From Gimesia aquarii (lineage in GTDB: Bacteria; Planctomycetota; Planctomycetia; Planctomycetales; Planctomycetaceae), in assembly GCF_007748175.1 (NCBI RefSeq), contig NZ_CP037422.1, forward strand, positions 6,650,334 to 6,714,333: a stretch of DNA of 64,000 nucleotides, written 5' to 3'. Positions 44,645-54,249 of the stretch are shown here, one piece after another. Under the pieces are notes generated by a model, which worked only from the letters and a program-made list of their open reading frames with translations, did no database searches and was not told the origin of the DNA. A program made the position numbers and the translations under genes. Each line of letters opens with the position of its first letter. The first letter of the stretch is position 1.

Positions 44645-47611
44645 TCAGTTCGTAGTTTGTGCTTGTTCTCGCATAGTGTATTTACAAATCAGACTCAGCA
44701 ACTGTTTACGATTAATCGGTTTGCTTGTATAGGCATCACAGCCTGCTGCAATACACTCCTGCAATTGGGTATTCATTGCATGCGCCGTGATCGCAATAAT
44801 TGGTTTCGAATAGCCGGAAGCTCTTAGCGTTTTCGTAGCAGTGTAACCATCCATCACCGGCATTTGGATATCCATTAAGATAATATCAAAAGGAGTTCCC
44901 TTCTCCTCTGCAGTCTGTACTGCTTCTACAGCCACTTTTCCATTTTCAGCAAGTTCATATTCGCATTGCCATTTTTTGAGTATGTAAGAAAGTAAATGTT
45001 GATTATCAGCCCCATCATCTGCCACCAGTACTCGTGGAGAAAAACCAAAGTATTCTTTCAGACTGTCTGGTACAGCAGGCGAGGCTTCTTCTTCAATCAC
45101 CAGATCCTGTTGTCCTTCAGAATCATAATGAACCAGATTCACGTCTGCCGGGACTCCCGTTGGAATTTTAAGGACAAAAGTAGAACCTACTGCTGAAACA
45201 CTGGTCACAGAAATTGACCCATTCAACATTTCGATCAGTTTTTTACAAATCGTCAGCCCCAGTCCCGTACCACCAAAACGTCGGGTCATTGACACATCTG
45301 CCTGGATGAAGGGTTGAAATAGTTGTTGCATCTGGTTGTCTGTAATACCAACTCCGGTGTCTACGACTTCAACTTGTAAGAAAGGAACCTGATCTTCAAC
45401 CAAGTAACGTGCAATTACTTTTACCGCCCCCTGGTCCGTAAACTTGATGGCATTCCCGATCAGATTGACCAGTATTTGTTTGAATCTCGTAGGATCTGTT
45501 TGTATATACTCTGGTATGGCGCCATCAAATTGTGTTGTGTACTCAATACTCTTCTTGTCTGCACGTACTTTAAGCAATGACTCTACATTGAATAATATTT
45601 GTGTGGGAGAACATTGCATCAATTCCACTGTCATTTTTTGTGAATTGATTTTTGAGAGATCGAGCAGGTCATTGATCAAACAAAGTAAGTAATCGCCATT
45701 TTGTTTAATGGTCTCAATCATTTTCACTTGGGATCTGGATTCCAATTGCTCCGTTAAAATTTCTGAATACCCTAAAATAGCAGTCATCGGAGTACGGATT
45801 TCGTGGCTGATATTTGCCAGGAATAAATCCTTGGAGATGTTTGCTTCCACTGCTTGCTGCTGAGCCGCTTTCAGATCTTCAGTCAATCGATCATTAATAA
45901 TGGCCATACCAATCAAATCACCAATGGATTGCAAGAACCGTATCTGGTCAGGATCATCATCCGGAAACGTTTCACTGGATAAAACCATTGCGCCGAGAGA
46001 CTCTCCCAGATGCGAAATGGGAACCAGGTAATGGCCATGCGATCCGTCTGATTGACCTTCTGCTTTAGTTTTGGAGTCACAGTGACATTGATTAATGATA
46101 TGTGTCTGAATCACCGAATGAGGATATTCTGCATACTCTTCTTTAAACCAATACTCATGATAGGTGAAGTGAGGAGAGACAACAAAATCTCCAAAACGAG
46201 AGAGCAGTTCACATTGTTTAGTCTTTGTATTATTCAGATAGAGACACCCCCGCTTCAGATGCTGGAATTCAGGAATGTCAATCAGTGCACTCAATACCTG
46301 ATCCAACTTTTCTTTCAGAGACGTCTGTTGTTGTAAGCTTTTTGCCACCCTGGCTCGAATGACAGCTTGAAGATGTTTCTGAGACTGCTTTTTCTCGTTC
46401 AAAACCTTATTCGTAATATCTCTTTGTACTGCCACATAGGAGATACATTCCCCCTGTTTATCATAGATCGGGGAAACCGTCATGTGTATCCAACGATATT
46501 GTTCCAGCCAGTTTTTCTCCTGCCGTGAACTCTGTCCTAATAAAGGTAAACTTGAAACCGTTTGACCTACCTTGCGACGATTAATTAACGTTCCCTTCCA
46601 GGTTTTTCCTGAAAGTAGTTGATTCCACATTTCCTGATATGTTTCTTCAGGATTGAGATGACTCTTGAGACAACGCGGAGTCTGCCCGAGAGCGTCTGCA
46701 GCCGACCACTCATAAAGTTCAGAGAAAGCTGGATTGACATAAGTGATTGTGCCTGTAGTGTCTGTAATAAAGACTGCATCAGCGCTTGATTCAATCGCGC
46801 GTGCCAACCGCTCGACCTGCTCTCGTTCCTGTACCAATTTGGTGATATCCATCACCAGAGCCACAATCGCCGGTTTAGAAAAGACCGTAGTTCTCTGAAG
46901 ATAAACTTCAGCAGGATAACAGGTCCCTCCCTTTCTTTTAAATTCTGCATTGAGAAATGTTTGGGAATCGTGACTCTCTAATAAAGAATGAAATACCTCT
47001 TCAAGTTGCGCTCTGAAATCTTCCTTGACTAATTGAAAAGGAGTCATCGAATTGAGTTCCTGCGAAGTATAACCCAGATTTTTTGTGGCACCCCGACTCG
47101 CATAAAAAAGCTGCAGAGATTCGGCGTCAAAAATATAAATCTCGTTTAATGATTCTTCGAGCACATTGCTCAGTGCCATCTGGATCCGGTCAGACTTCTG
47201 ATTGGCAATGATCTGGAGTGTATTTCGAATGCGTTTGTGAACAAGTGCCGGGCAATAAGGTCGCAGCAAAAAATCATCCACGCCATTCGCAAGCGCGATG
47301 GTGATTTTCTCCGATTCCTGGAACTGAGATGTAGCCATAATCGCAGTATTGGCGAGTACTGCGTGTGATTTGTAAAACCCGATCACCTCAATCAAATCCA
47401 TCTCCTGGATTTCGAGGCTTAAGATAATAATGTCTGGCTTAAGTTCTAATGCTTTCAACAATGAATTTTTTACATCCAGACAATGATGTATTTCATATCC
47501 CTCTTCTGTATTAATTCTCTCAAATTCAACAAAATGGTTTGCCTGGTCATCTACATATAGAATGCACGGAGACCATTGCCTCTGCTCATCGAGCAAGTTC
47601 AAAAGCTGCAT
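44645..47611 (-). CDS. Hybrid sensor histidine kinase with N-terminal pseudo-receiver
   Basis: A 988-residue soluble hybrid kinase without transmembrane segments. Domains in order: receiver-like 1-130, PAS about 140-265, PAS/PAC about 280-405 (DTTGTITYVNPAFSELYEW), GAF about 430-590, HisKA with phospho-accepting His in ANISHEIRTPM (about 600-610), HATPase with LIGNAIKF, VDTGVGI and GGTGLGL, and a C-terminal receiver with LMDIQMPVMDG and a Lys in TSKP. The first receiver keeps the acidic pair D21-D22 but has Ser65 where the phosphorylated Asp should be and Arg117 in place of the conserved Lys, so it cannot take part in normal phosphotransfer. No DNA-binding partner is adjacent; the output may be by protein interaction. 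Confidence 0.93.
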   Translation of the reverse strand: MQLLNLLDEQRQWSPCILYVDDQANHFVEFERINTEEGYEIHHCLDVKNSLLKALELKPDIIILSLEIQEMDLIEVIGFYKSHAVLANTAIMATSQFQESEKITIALANGVDDFLLRPYCPALVHKRIRNTLQIIANQKSDRIQMALSNVLEESLNEIYIFDAESLQLFYASRGATKNLGYTSQELNSMTPFQLVKEDFRAQLEEVFHSLLESHDSQTFLNAEFKRKGGTCYPAEVYLQRTTVFSKPAIVALVMDITKLVQEREQVERLARAIESSADAVFITDTTGTITYVNPAFSELYEWSAADALGQTPRCLKSHLNPEETYQEMWNQLLSGKTWKGTLINRRKVGQTVSSLPLLGQSSRQEKNWLEQYRWIHMTVSPIYDKQGECISYVAVQRDITNKVLNEKKQSQKHLQAVIRARVAKSLQQQTSLKEKLDQVLSALIDIPEFQHLKRGCLYLNNTKTKQCELLSRFGDFVVSPHFTYHEYWFKEEYAEYPHSVIQTHIINQCHCDSKTKAEGQSDGSHGHYLVPISHLGESLGAMVLSSETFPDDDPDQIRFLQSIGDLIGMAIINDRLTEDLKAAQQQAVEANISKDLFLANISHEIRTPMTAILGYSEILTEQLESRSQVKMIETIKQNGDYLLCLINDLLDLSKINSQKMTVELMQCSPTQILFNVESLLKVRADKKSIEYTTQFDGAIPEYIQTDPTRFKQILVNLIGNAIKFTDQGAVKVIARYLVEDQVPFLQVEVVDTGVGITDNQMQQLFQPFIQADVSMTRRFGGTGLGLTICKKLIEMLNGSISVTSVSAVGSTFVLKIPTGVPADVNLVHYDSEGQQDLVIEEEASPAVPDSLKEYFGFSPRVLVADDGADNQHLLSYILKKWQCEYELAENGKVAVEAVQTAEEKGTPFDIILMDIQMPVMDGYTATKTLRASGYSKPIIAITAHAMNTQLQECIAAGCDAYTSKPINRKQLLSLICKYTMREQAQTTN

Positions 47612-48023
47612 ACCGAACCTAAACCTATCTATTCTTCAGTGCCAAAATCATAGATGGACGTATTCACGTTTTCACATGTTATAGCTTGTTTCAGCCCGTC
47701 TTATAGTAGTTCTACCTACTCATACTTTTGTTGATCGGATGCTTTTTCGCTATAAATCCAATATTTTACCATGAAATTAGAACACGAAAGAATCGAAGTA
47801 AGAGGGCTCTCAAGCAAACTATTCCAAACAGAACAAACGGTTTTATCGGCCCGTTCGGATTGATCGCTTTGAGAAGGAGAGAGGCAGGAGGGATAGTGCT
47901 GAAACGATTCAGGATTCAGCTTGAGCTTCACCGGTTAAAGGAGCTTGTCTCAGCGAGTTGACCGCAGTCTGGAATCCGTTTTCAGTGTGTGAAGTGGGCT
48001 TGATGTGATCTTCAGATCAGATT
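47612..48023. other. Non-coding stretch upstream of the kinase gene
   Basis: About 410 bp. A 77-codon open frame at 47728-47961 has no ribosome binding site and an unprotein-like composition, so I do not call it. The kinase promoter is expected here. Confidence 0.5.
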
Positions 48024-48827
48024 TTATTTTGCTGAGGTTTTCTCGAAAATAAGGATGTGCTGTCGAGGCAAAATCCCGATGGTCTCTTTCCATTTCAAAT
48101 TCAATTCTGGTCGAGAGACTTCTTTTTTCGCTTGTGCCTCGGACATTTTATGGACGAGTTTGATCGGCACAGTAGGATCTTCTTTGCGATATTCCACCAG
48201 CACCACACGCCCTTTCGGCTTTAATGCTTTTGAAATTTCCTGCATCATTTCAAAGGGAAATTCAAATTCATGATATACATCTACCATAATCGCTACATCA
48301 ATTGATTCTGGTTTGAGTCCGGGTGATTTCTGAGTTCCCAACACGGGATGAATATTCTTGACACCTTGTTTTTCAAGTTTTTTATTAAGCAGTTCCAGCA
48401 TCTCTTTTTGAACATCCACCGCATAAACTTTACCGTCAGGGCTCACATGATCGGCTAGAATCACGGAAATGACGCCGCTGCCCGCACCGATATCTGCAAT
48501 CGCCATGCCGGGCTTCAGTTTCAATGCTTTCGGAAGCAAAGACAGTCGTTCTTCCTGCTCGCGTGTTTTGCGTTCCAGCCAGGGAGCTCCCTGATAACCC
48601 ATTACACGGGCGATTTCGCGTCCCCGATAGAATTTACCGATACCATTCGGGTCATGATCCCGCTGATAAGTATAGAGCGTTTTTTTTGAATCCTGCTGGC
48701 TCTGCTTCTGAGATACTGTCGCAGGTTCATCGGCAATGAGCGGAAGAGTAAACCCACCACTTACCAGAACATAAAATGAGAATCTGATGAAACGATTCCA
48801 AGCTAGAAATTTCTGCGATGCATCCAT
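48024..48827 (-). CDS. Exported class I SAM-dependent methyltransferase
   Basis: A 267-residue protein with a membrane segment at its start (RFSFYVLVSGGFTLPLIA, residues 15-32) and a Rossmann-fold methyltransferase domain. Motif I is AIADIGAGSGVISV (about 109-122), motif II VYAVDVQKEML, motif IV IDVAIMVDVYHEF. The presence of a signal-like N-terminus on a methyltransferase is unusual because S-adenosylmethionine is cytoplasmic, yet similar secreted-looking methyltransferases are common in Planctomycetes. The substrate is unknown. The Trm112-like gene lies 29 bp upstream of its start on the same strand, suggesting co-transcription and perhaps functional partnership. Confidence 0.83.
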   Translation of the reverse strand: MDASQKFLAWNRFIRFSFYVLVSGGFTLPLIADEPATVSQKQSQQDSKKTLYTYQRDHDPNGIGKFYRGREIARVMGYQGAPWLERKTREQEERLSLLPKALKLKPGMAIADIGAGSGVISVILADHVSPDGKVYAVDVQKEMLELLNKKLEKQGVKNIHPVLGTQKSPGLKPESIDVAIMVDVYHEFEFPFEMMQEISKALKPKGRVVLVEYRKEDPTVPIKLVHKMSEAQAKKEVSRPELNLKWKETIGILPRQHILIFEKTSAK

Positions 48828-48856
48828 CAGTTTCTCTCCTCTGGCAGGAATTTAGT

Positions 48857-49096
48857 TCAGGAAACCAACTCTCCTGAAACAGGATTTCGGTCATTGCGTT
48901 TCATGATTTCAGCCCACTCTTCCTGAGGAACTTTAGTCGCTTCCTCCACCAGCATCACCGGTATCCCATCTTTGATAGGATACCTCAACCGCGATGCTGG
49001 ATCGATAGAAACTAGAAAATCACCATCACGCACAAGTTTTGCTTTTGTTTTCGGACAGGCGATAATGTCCTGCAAATGCTGAGGATCAAAAGACAT
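48857..49096 (-). CDS. Trm112-family small protein
   Basis: A 79-residue protein with the bacterial Trm112/YcaR pattern: IIACPKTKAKLVRDGDFLVS at the N-terminal half and RLRYPIKDGIPVMLVEEA in the second. Only one cysteine of the usual zinc pair remains, as in many bacterial members. In eukaryotes and archaea Trm112 activates methyltransferases; in this genome the next gene on the same strand encodes a methyltransferase, which fits but does not prove a joint role. Confidence 0.88.
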   Translation of the reverse strand: MSFDPQHLQDIIACPKTKAKLVRDGDFLVSIDPASRLRYPIKDGIPVMLVEEATKVPQEEWAEIMKRNDRNPVSGELVS

Positions 49097-49214
49097 TGTT
49101 TTTACTCTTGGACAACTTTAGTGTAATTGTAACAAATACAGCAGGCAACCACGGTTTTCTCTTGAACCAGGAATTTCTACCATTCGATACTCATTGAAAA
49201 GCAAATAAGAGGAA

Positions 49215-50234
49215 TTAGAAACCGCGTAAAATCTGGATATCTTTGAAGGTTCGTAGATCATAATCAATGCCGACATAATCGAGAACCGAACAAAGGGCTC
49301 TTACCGCCACTCCAATGCCGTCGGGTCCACTAAACCCGCCAAATTGTCCCCCGCCCTTCAAATGTGGTTCTACTTCCAGAAAGACACCGGGCGCCCCCAG
49401 CTTCTTCATTTTTTTCTCCATTTTTGGAAGAATCGTACGCAGTTCACGTAAAACAAATTCGTGCCCGGCATCACCAACGTTTGCCGGCACAAAGTTTTTC
49501 AAGCGTTCTTCATCGACAACGCCGGTCCATTCCAAATCAGAATCGACGGCATAGTCTTTGATATGTAGCCAACCCATCGATTTGCTCATATCATGAAACT
49601 CGCTCAAACACTGCATTGCATCTTTATTCTGCGCCGCGATATTTCCGCCATCATAAATAGTTACCATGTTAGCGCGTTTGACTTTACGCGCCAGCTCAGC
49701 CAGTAAGGGTCCGGTTTCTCCAATTAAGTTCGGCTCGATTTCGAGACCGTAAATCAAACCCTTTTTCGCACAAAGATCAGCAATCTGACCAATCTGGTCG
49801 ACGGCCTGATTCATATAGGGCTTGGGATCTTCTCCTTTGGGAGGATAAAAAGAAAAACCTCGAATCAACTTCGTTCCCAACGTGGTGGCGGCATTAATCG
49901 TGTTGGCAACTTCTGTTTTCAAATACTTTTTGAAGGGTACAAACACATTATGAGAACCATCATCTTTATCAACCAGCTTGATCTTTCCAACACGGGCTCC
50001 AATGCTGGTGACGCTCATGCCATATTCATCATGCAGCTTAAGCAGCTGTTTATATTCCGCTTTATTCAAATCCACGACATGTTTGACGTTTCCATCACCC
50101 TTCACATCGATAAACCGAGGACTGTAATATTTCAGCCCTAAAGCAGAGAGTGCCACCATTTGTTCAATTGCAGTTTTATGATTTGCTGCTTCATCTGCAA
50201 ATGCACTTAAAATCACACGTGGGTTGTCTGACAT
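49215..50234 (-). CDS. Sugar phosphate isomerase/epimerase-like TIM barrel
   Basis: A 339-residue protein of the AP endonuclease 2/xylose isomerase-like TIM barrel superfamily. It begins [20 protein letters not shown], with later family elements [15 protein letters not shown] (Glu ligand), [10 protein letters not shown] (Asp), [11 protein letters not shown] (His and Lys-Asp) and [14 protein letters not shown] (Glu), giving the four-ligand metal site in order. It probably interconverts a keto and an aldo sugar or an inosose. Its promoter region is shared with or follows the GntR regulator gene 180 bp upstream, so it may be regulated with that group. The substrate is not assigned. Confidence 0.85.
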   Translation of the reverse strand: MSDNPRVILSAFADEAANHKTAIEQMVALSALGLKYYSPRFIDVKGDGNVKHVVDLNKAEYKQLLKLHDEYGMSVTSIGARVGKIKLVDKDDGSHNVFVPFKKYLKTEVANTINAATTLGTKLIRGFSFYPPKGEDPKPYMNQAVDQIGQIADLCAKKGLIYGLEIEPNLIGETGPLLAELARKVKRANMVTIYDGGNIAAQNKDAMQCLSEFHDMSKSMGWLHIKDYAVDSDLEWTGVVDEERLKNFVPANVGDAGHEFVLRELRTILPKMEKKMKKLGAPGVFLEVEPHLKGGGQFGGFSGPDGIGVAVRALCSVLDYVGIDYDLRTFKDIQILRGF

Positions 50235-50413
50235 GACGAATTTTTGCCTTTTGTTTCAAAATCTAAAGCGGATAAAAGAGTAAACCAACGAAATTGTCTT
50301 CGTCGAAGCCATTTTTGACAGGTTGGGGATAACTTTCAAGAGCCAGGAGAAAATCGCACTCGCTTTTCAACTGCATTTCATCATTTTGATCATCGAACTA
50401 CCAGTTGCACCTG

Positions 50414-51148
50414 TCAAACAATCAAGCGATCGGGCCGCATCCGGGAAGCATTTCGTAAATGCATCTCCATGGCAACAGAAGCGGTTTCAGAGTCGCGATT
50501 CTTTAAGGAATCCAGGAGAACAGTATGATCATATAAGCCCCGCGTCATAATTTCTGGAGTTTCTTCAGCTGCGGAATAGGAAACCCGCTTATAACTCCAG
50601 CATTTATGAATGGCTTCAGAAATTGGTAAATTCCCACAATATTCGGCAATGGCCAGATGTAAAGCGTAGTCAAACGAACGAGATGCCGTGCTCCACTTCT
50701 GTAAGTGTTCGCTAGAATGGTCTCCCGCTTCATACTGCTGCTGACAGGCTTTGACTTCAGCCGCCTGGTTTTCCAATTGTATCAACTCAGCTTCAGTAAT
50801 CGTTTGTGCGGCCATCGCAGCAGCGGAGGGTTCTAATAACAATCGCAGTTCATGAATTTCGACTAACCAGTTCTCAGCCCCTTCTCTGACAACGGCACGA
50901 TGGTTCTTTTGCTGAATCACAATTCCATCAGCCTGTAAACGGGCTAAAGCTTGTACTACTGGAGTTCGGCTCACACTAAGTTCACGTGCTAATTGCGTAC
51001 TTTTCAGTTCCGTCCCGCCGGGAAGTTCACAACGAATGATCCTGAGTAACAGTTTCTGATAAACCTCATCGACAAGAGAAAGACTCTCATCGTCTTCTCG
51101 AACATTTTGTTCACTCAAATCGGATACTAAAGAAACGTCATTAGTCAC
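50414..51148 (-). CDS. GntR-family regulator, FCD ligand domain
   Basis: A 244-residue transcription factor. Residues 25-95 are a GntR winged helix (VYQKLLLRIIRCELPGG, LARELSVSRTPVVQALARL), and about 110-235 is a helical FCD domain that binds a small carboxylate with metal (VEIHELRLLLEPSAAAMAAQTI, FDYALHLAIAEYCGN, YDHTVLLDSLKNRD contain the expected Asp and His ligands). It is divergent from the oxidoreductase-aminotransferase pair starting at 51402, and a good promoter for that pair lies in the shared region, so it is the likely regulator. An acidic ~20-residue N-terminal extension precedes the DNA-binding part. Confidence 0.92.
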   Translation of the reverse strand: MTNDVSLVSDLSEQNVREDDESLSLVDEVYQKLLLRIIRCELPGGTELKSTQLARELSVSRTPVVQALARLQADGIVIQQKNHRAVVREGAENWLVEIHELRLLLEPSAAAMAAQTITEAELIQLENQAAEVKACQQQYEAGDHSSEHLQKWSTASRSFDYALHLAIAEYCGNLPISEAIHKCWSYKRVSYSAAEETPEIMTRGLYDHTVLLDSLKNRDSETASVAMEMHLRNASRMRPDRLIV

Positions 51149-51254
51149 GCGAACCTCGTTTCATCTGAAAAGTTCGAAATCTAACAATCACTAAAATAGC
51201 CAGAACGGACACTGCGAGATCAGCTTCTTTGATTGACAAAGCCCTCTGATTGAC

Positions 51255-51283
51255 TTGACAATCCCTCAGCAAACGCATAAAGT
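51255..51283 (+). promoter_or_regulatory. Predicted sigma-70-type promoter of the oxidoreductase-aminotransferase operon
   Basis: TTGACA (51255-51260, full consensus) and TAAAGT (51278-51283) are separated by 17 bases. It lies about 120 bp before the start codon at 51402 and within the region divergent to the GntR gene, where its operator is expected. No clear operator palindrome was seen. Confidence 0.6.
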
Positions 51284-51401
51284 GCATTCACTTCAAGAGA
51301 ATAACATTGAGCGCAAGATTCACACAACCCTGATTATAACAGATTATATGAATTTTACAGACTTTAAATCCACATAATCTGAATTCACTTAGGAATATTT
51401 C

Positions 51402-52682
51402 ATGAGTTCAAAAACACAAGAAAACAAGCTGAAAGCTGGTTTGGTCGGATTTGGGATGATCGTTGATGAGACATATCGTCCCTTCTTTGAAACAGTCCAC
51501 GAAACGGGCCTCTACCAACGCAACACAGGTCCCATTGAGATTTCACTGGAGGCGGTCGCTACGCGAACCGGTGCTCGTGCTGAGAAGTATCTGGCTGAAC
51601 GTGGTGAAAAAGTGGGAGGATTTCAAAGCTTCTCAGGAAATAATGCGATTGAACAGATGGTCGCTTCGGGACTGGATTTTGCCTGTGTTGCTTCTCCCGA
51701 TGATCGCCACTTTGATTCCTGTAAAAAAGTTCTCGAGTCCGAAACACATTTGATCGTTGAGAAACCCTCGGTTCTGAAATTGCAGGAACTGGACGAACTG
51801 ACTGCACTTGCTGAGGAAAATAATGTTGCCGCAAAGATTGTTTATCATAAGCTGCTCGATCCCGATCATAAAAAACTGAGAACGCTCGTCCATGACGATG
51901 TGCTGCAACATGTCAATAACGGCTATTGCTCTTTGCTGGAGCCCAAATCCATTTCTGGAAGTCAGTTCGCACAGTGGATTACCGGCCGCAACCCGGGTAC
52001 TTATGTCGCCGTTCACTATATCAAACTGATTGATTTTACGTTTGGTGGAAAACTAAAAACGATTACCGCATCAGGTCAACGTGGTTTGGTTGGCGAGAAA
52101 TATGGTCCTACCTGGGATAGTTGCCAGATGCGGATGGTTTATGAATATGACTCCGGACGCGAAGCCGCCTTTGATATTCACACATCATGGGTCACACCGG
52201 ATAATTTTCCCGGTTATGTCGAACAGGAAGTTCAATTTCGTTTCGACAATGGGTTATGGAACGGCCATTCCCGCAAACGTGGTGTTGAGTGTACGGTAGA
52301 AGAGAAAACACCATTCACACTCAAAAACTCGATGAACAACCATTATAACGGCACTTTTGTCGAACCCTGGGGAACCTGTTCACAACGCGGTTATGGCATT
52401 GAGGTCATCGAACGTTTTGCCCGTGAGGTCGCTTTCATTGAGCATGGCGGTCCCTCAGCGGAACGCCAACAGCGTCTGGAAGAAGTACGAGGATTAAGTT
52501 ACAACGACTTATCAGCTGACCGCCAGACCGTTGCAGCCGTGCAGGCATTGGAAGCGATTCTCGAAAAACACGTTCAAGGTGAACCGGATTGCGTCGTCCG
52601 TGTTAACGACAAACGTGGCGGTCTGGTCCTCTTCAGTCCAGGCTCATCGGAGGCAGAAGTGCTTTACGAAGGTACGGTTTAA
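51402..52682 (+). CDS. Gfo/Idh/MocA-family oxidoreductase
   Basis: A 426-residue NAD(P)-dependent sugar oxidoreductase. The Rossmann domain begins LKAGLVGFGMIVDETYRPFF (11-30), and EKPSVLKL near residue 120 supplies the EKP catalytic/cofactor motif; the C-terminal alpha-beta domain follows, with YHKLLDPDHKKLRTLV. Members oxidise or epimerise sugars and inositols. AGGAA precedes the ATG by 8 bases. The next gene, 73 bp later, is a class III aminotransferase; together they suggest oxidation of a hydroxyl to a ketone and then transamination, or the reverse catabolic order. The substrate is not known. Confidence 0.9.
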   Translation: MSSKTQENKLKAGLVGFGMIVDETYRPFFETVHETGLYQRNTGPIEISLEAVATRTGARAEKYLAERGEKVGGFQSFSGNNAIEQMVASGLDFACVASPDDRHFDSCKKVLESETHLIVEKPSVLKLQELDELTALAEENNVAAKIVYHKLLDPDHKKLRTLVHDDVLQHVNNGYCSLLEPKSISGSQFAQWITGRNPGTYVAVHYIKLIDFTFGGKLKTITASGQRGLVGEKYGPTWDSCQMRMVYEYDSGREAAFDIHTSWVTPDNFPGYVEQEVQFRFDNGLWNGHSRKRGVECTVEEKTPFTLKNSMNNHYNGTFVEPWGTCSQRGYGIEVIERFAREVAFIEHGGPSAERQQRLEEVRGLSYNDLSADRQTVAAVQALEAILEKHVQGEPDCVVRVNDKRGGLVLFSPGSSEAEVLYEGTV

Positions 52683-52755
52683 GCTTTAATGAATTTTTCA
52701 CTCTTTAAAACATTCTTTAGTGTCCCTTTATCATCCTAAATCAAAAGAGAAAACT

Positions 52756-54162
52756 ATGACCACAGCCATTCAATTTGATAACGAAAATCAATCGAACGCG
52801 ATTCGTCAAGATCTGTTTCAGACAGAACCCCTGGCCTTACGGACATTCACTCCCAGTCAAGCGGTGCTCGCAAAATCAGCAGGTTGCTTTCACTGGACGC
52901 CTGAAGGACGTCGTCTGTATGACTTCACCTCGGGTGTGCTCGTTGCAAATTTAGGGCACAACCCTCGACGCTGGATGAAGCGGTTCAGTGAGTATCTTGG
53001 ATGGAAACCCGAACACATTACCGGCGAAGGGGAAGGTGATTACTTTGAAGCAGTCACACTCACCGCCTATAACGCCGTCACTGAAATTGAAACGGAAGCC
53101 AGCAAACGGCTCATCGCCAATATTCAATCCTTCAAGGGAGGCAATCGTTGCGACAAGGTTATCTGGGCCGCTTCAGGGTCAGAAGCCGTGCAAAAGGCAC
53201 TTTGGGCTTGTTTACACCGAGATCCCGAGCGAGATATTATCCTGGCAACACGTTATGGATTTCACGGTAAAAAAGGGTTGGCTGGTGCAGTCACCGGATC
53301 AGAGACAGATCCGGATCGCGATCCCCATGTGAAATTTATCAGTTTCCCCCGGACAGAATGTGATGATGTCACCAAATGTAATCAACCTCTGGATACAAAC
53401 AAATATCGGAACGAGTTAGAAGAACTCTGGAATGCCTATGGCGACCGGATTAACTGCTTGATTACCGAACCTTATCTTGGTGGAGGGGGAAGTTACCATC
53501 CGCAGATTGAATACCATCAAGTTTTGCAGGATTTCTGCCGGGAGCATGATATCATGTTAGTTCTGGATGAAGTTCAAGCGAACTTTGGGCGTACCGGATG
53601 CATGTATGCCTTCGAAAAATACCAGATCGAACCTGACTTCGTAGTACTCGGAAAAGGGCTGGGAAATGGAATTCCTGTCGCTGCGACTGTAGGACGCTCT
53701 GATGTCATTTCCTGCCTGAAGTATGGGGAAGCATCCGACACTTGGAGTGCAAACCCCGTCTCCTCTGCTTCTGTGTTGGCGACACTTGATGAATTCGAAA
53801 GCACTGACGTGATGGAAAACACTCAGAAACTTTCGAAAATCTATATCGAAGGCCTGCAAAGTCTGAAAGAAACAGGGGTCATCGCCAAAGTTCGCGGAGA
53901 AGGAATGGTATTTGGAATTGAGTGCGCCGAACTGGGTGGTAAAACCAGCCAGGAAGTCGCTATCGAGTTTGTCAAAGCCTGTTATCTTGGTGAAGAAGGT
54001 GGAGACGGCATTCACCTGCTGGGTGCTTTGGCCGGCAACGTATTACGCGTCAGCCCCCCCATGACGATGACAGAAGAACAGGCGCGAGACTCAATTGCAC
54101 TTCTACAACGTTTGTGTGGAAAACTGGCGATCGAACTTCAGGCTGCAACTGCCTCCGCCTAA
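52756..54162 (+). CDS. Class III PLP-dependent aminotransferase
   Basis: A 468-residue aminotransferase from ATG 52756, preceded by AAAAGAGAAAACT. Motifs in order: FTSGVLVANLGHNPR, the PLP phosphate segment ASGSEAVQKALWAC, Asp in LVLDEVQANFGRTG and the Schiff-base Lys300 in VLGKGLGNGIPVAA. Class III enzymes transfer amino groups to ketones, often omega-amino acids, acetylornithine or sugar ketones. It lies behind the Gfo/Idh gene and ahead of a strong terminator, so the operon ends here. I cannot name the amino donor or acceptor. Confidence 0.93.
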   Translation: MTTAIQFDNENQSNAIRQDLFQTEPLALRTFTPSQAVLAKSAGCFHWTPEGRRLYDFTSGVLVANLGHNPRRWMKRFSEYLGWKPEHITGEGEGDYFEAVTLTAYNAVTEIETEASKRLIANIQSFKGGNRCDKVIWAASGSEAVQKALWACLHRDPERDIILATRYGFHGKKGLAGAVTGSETDPDRDPHVKFISFPRTECDDVTKCNQPLDTNKYRNELEELWNAYGDRINCLITEPYLGGGGSYHPQIEYHQVLQDFCREHDIMLVLDEVQANFGRTGCMYAFEKYQIEPDFVVLGKGLGNGIPVAATVGRSDVISCLKYGEASDTWSANPVSSASVLATLDEFESTDVMENTQKLSKIYIEGLQSLKETGVIAKVRGEGMVFGIECAELGGKTSQEVAIEFVKACYLGEEGGDGIHLLGALAGNVLRVSPPMTMTEEQARDSIALLQRLCGKLAIELQAATASA

Positions 54163-54178
54163 TTGAAAATCACTGGCC

Positions 54179-54224
54179 ATCAACGCAACAAACCCTGGTA
54201 ATTACCAGGGTTTGTTGCGTTGAT
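54179..54224. terminator. Bidirectional terminator, perfect 46-bp palindrome
   Basis: A perfect inverted repeat with 23-base arms and no spacer, centred between 54201 and 54202 (GGTAA/TTACC at the centre, ATCAACGCAA at the outer end). It lies between the convergent aminotransferase (ends 54162) and TPR lipoprotein (ends 54250) genes. A G+C-rich core (CCCTGG) is flanked by an AACAAA/TTTGTT segment, so it can act on both strands. Confidence 0.85.
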
Positions 54225-54249
54225 ACAATTATTAGTCGATGTCTCTGAA

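Noticed and set aside
47728-47961. 77-codon open frame upstream of the kinase gene
   Set aside because: No ribosome binding site and mixed, unordered composition; lies in the expected promoter region of the kinase gene.
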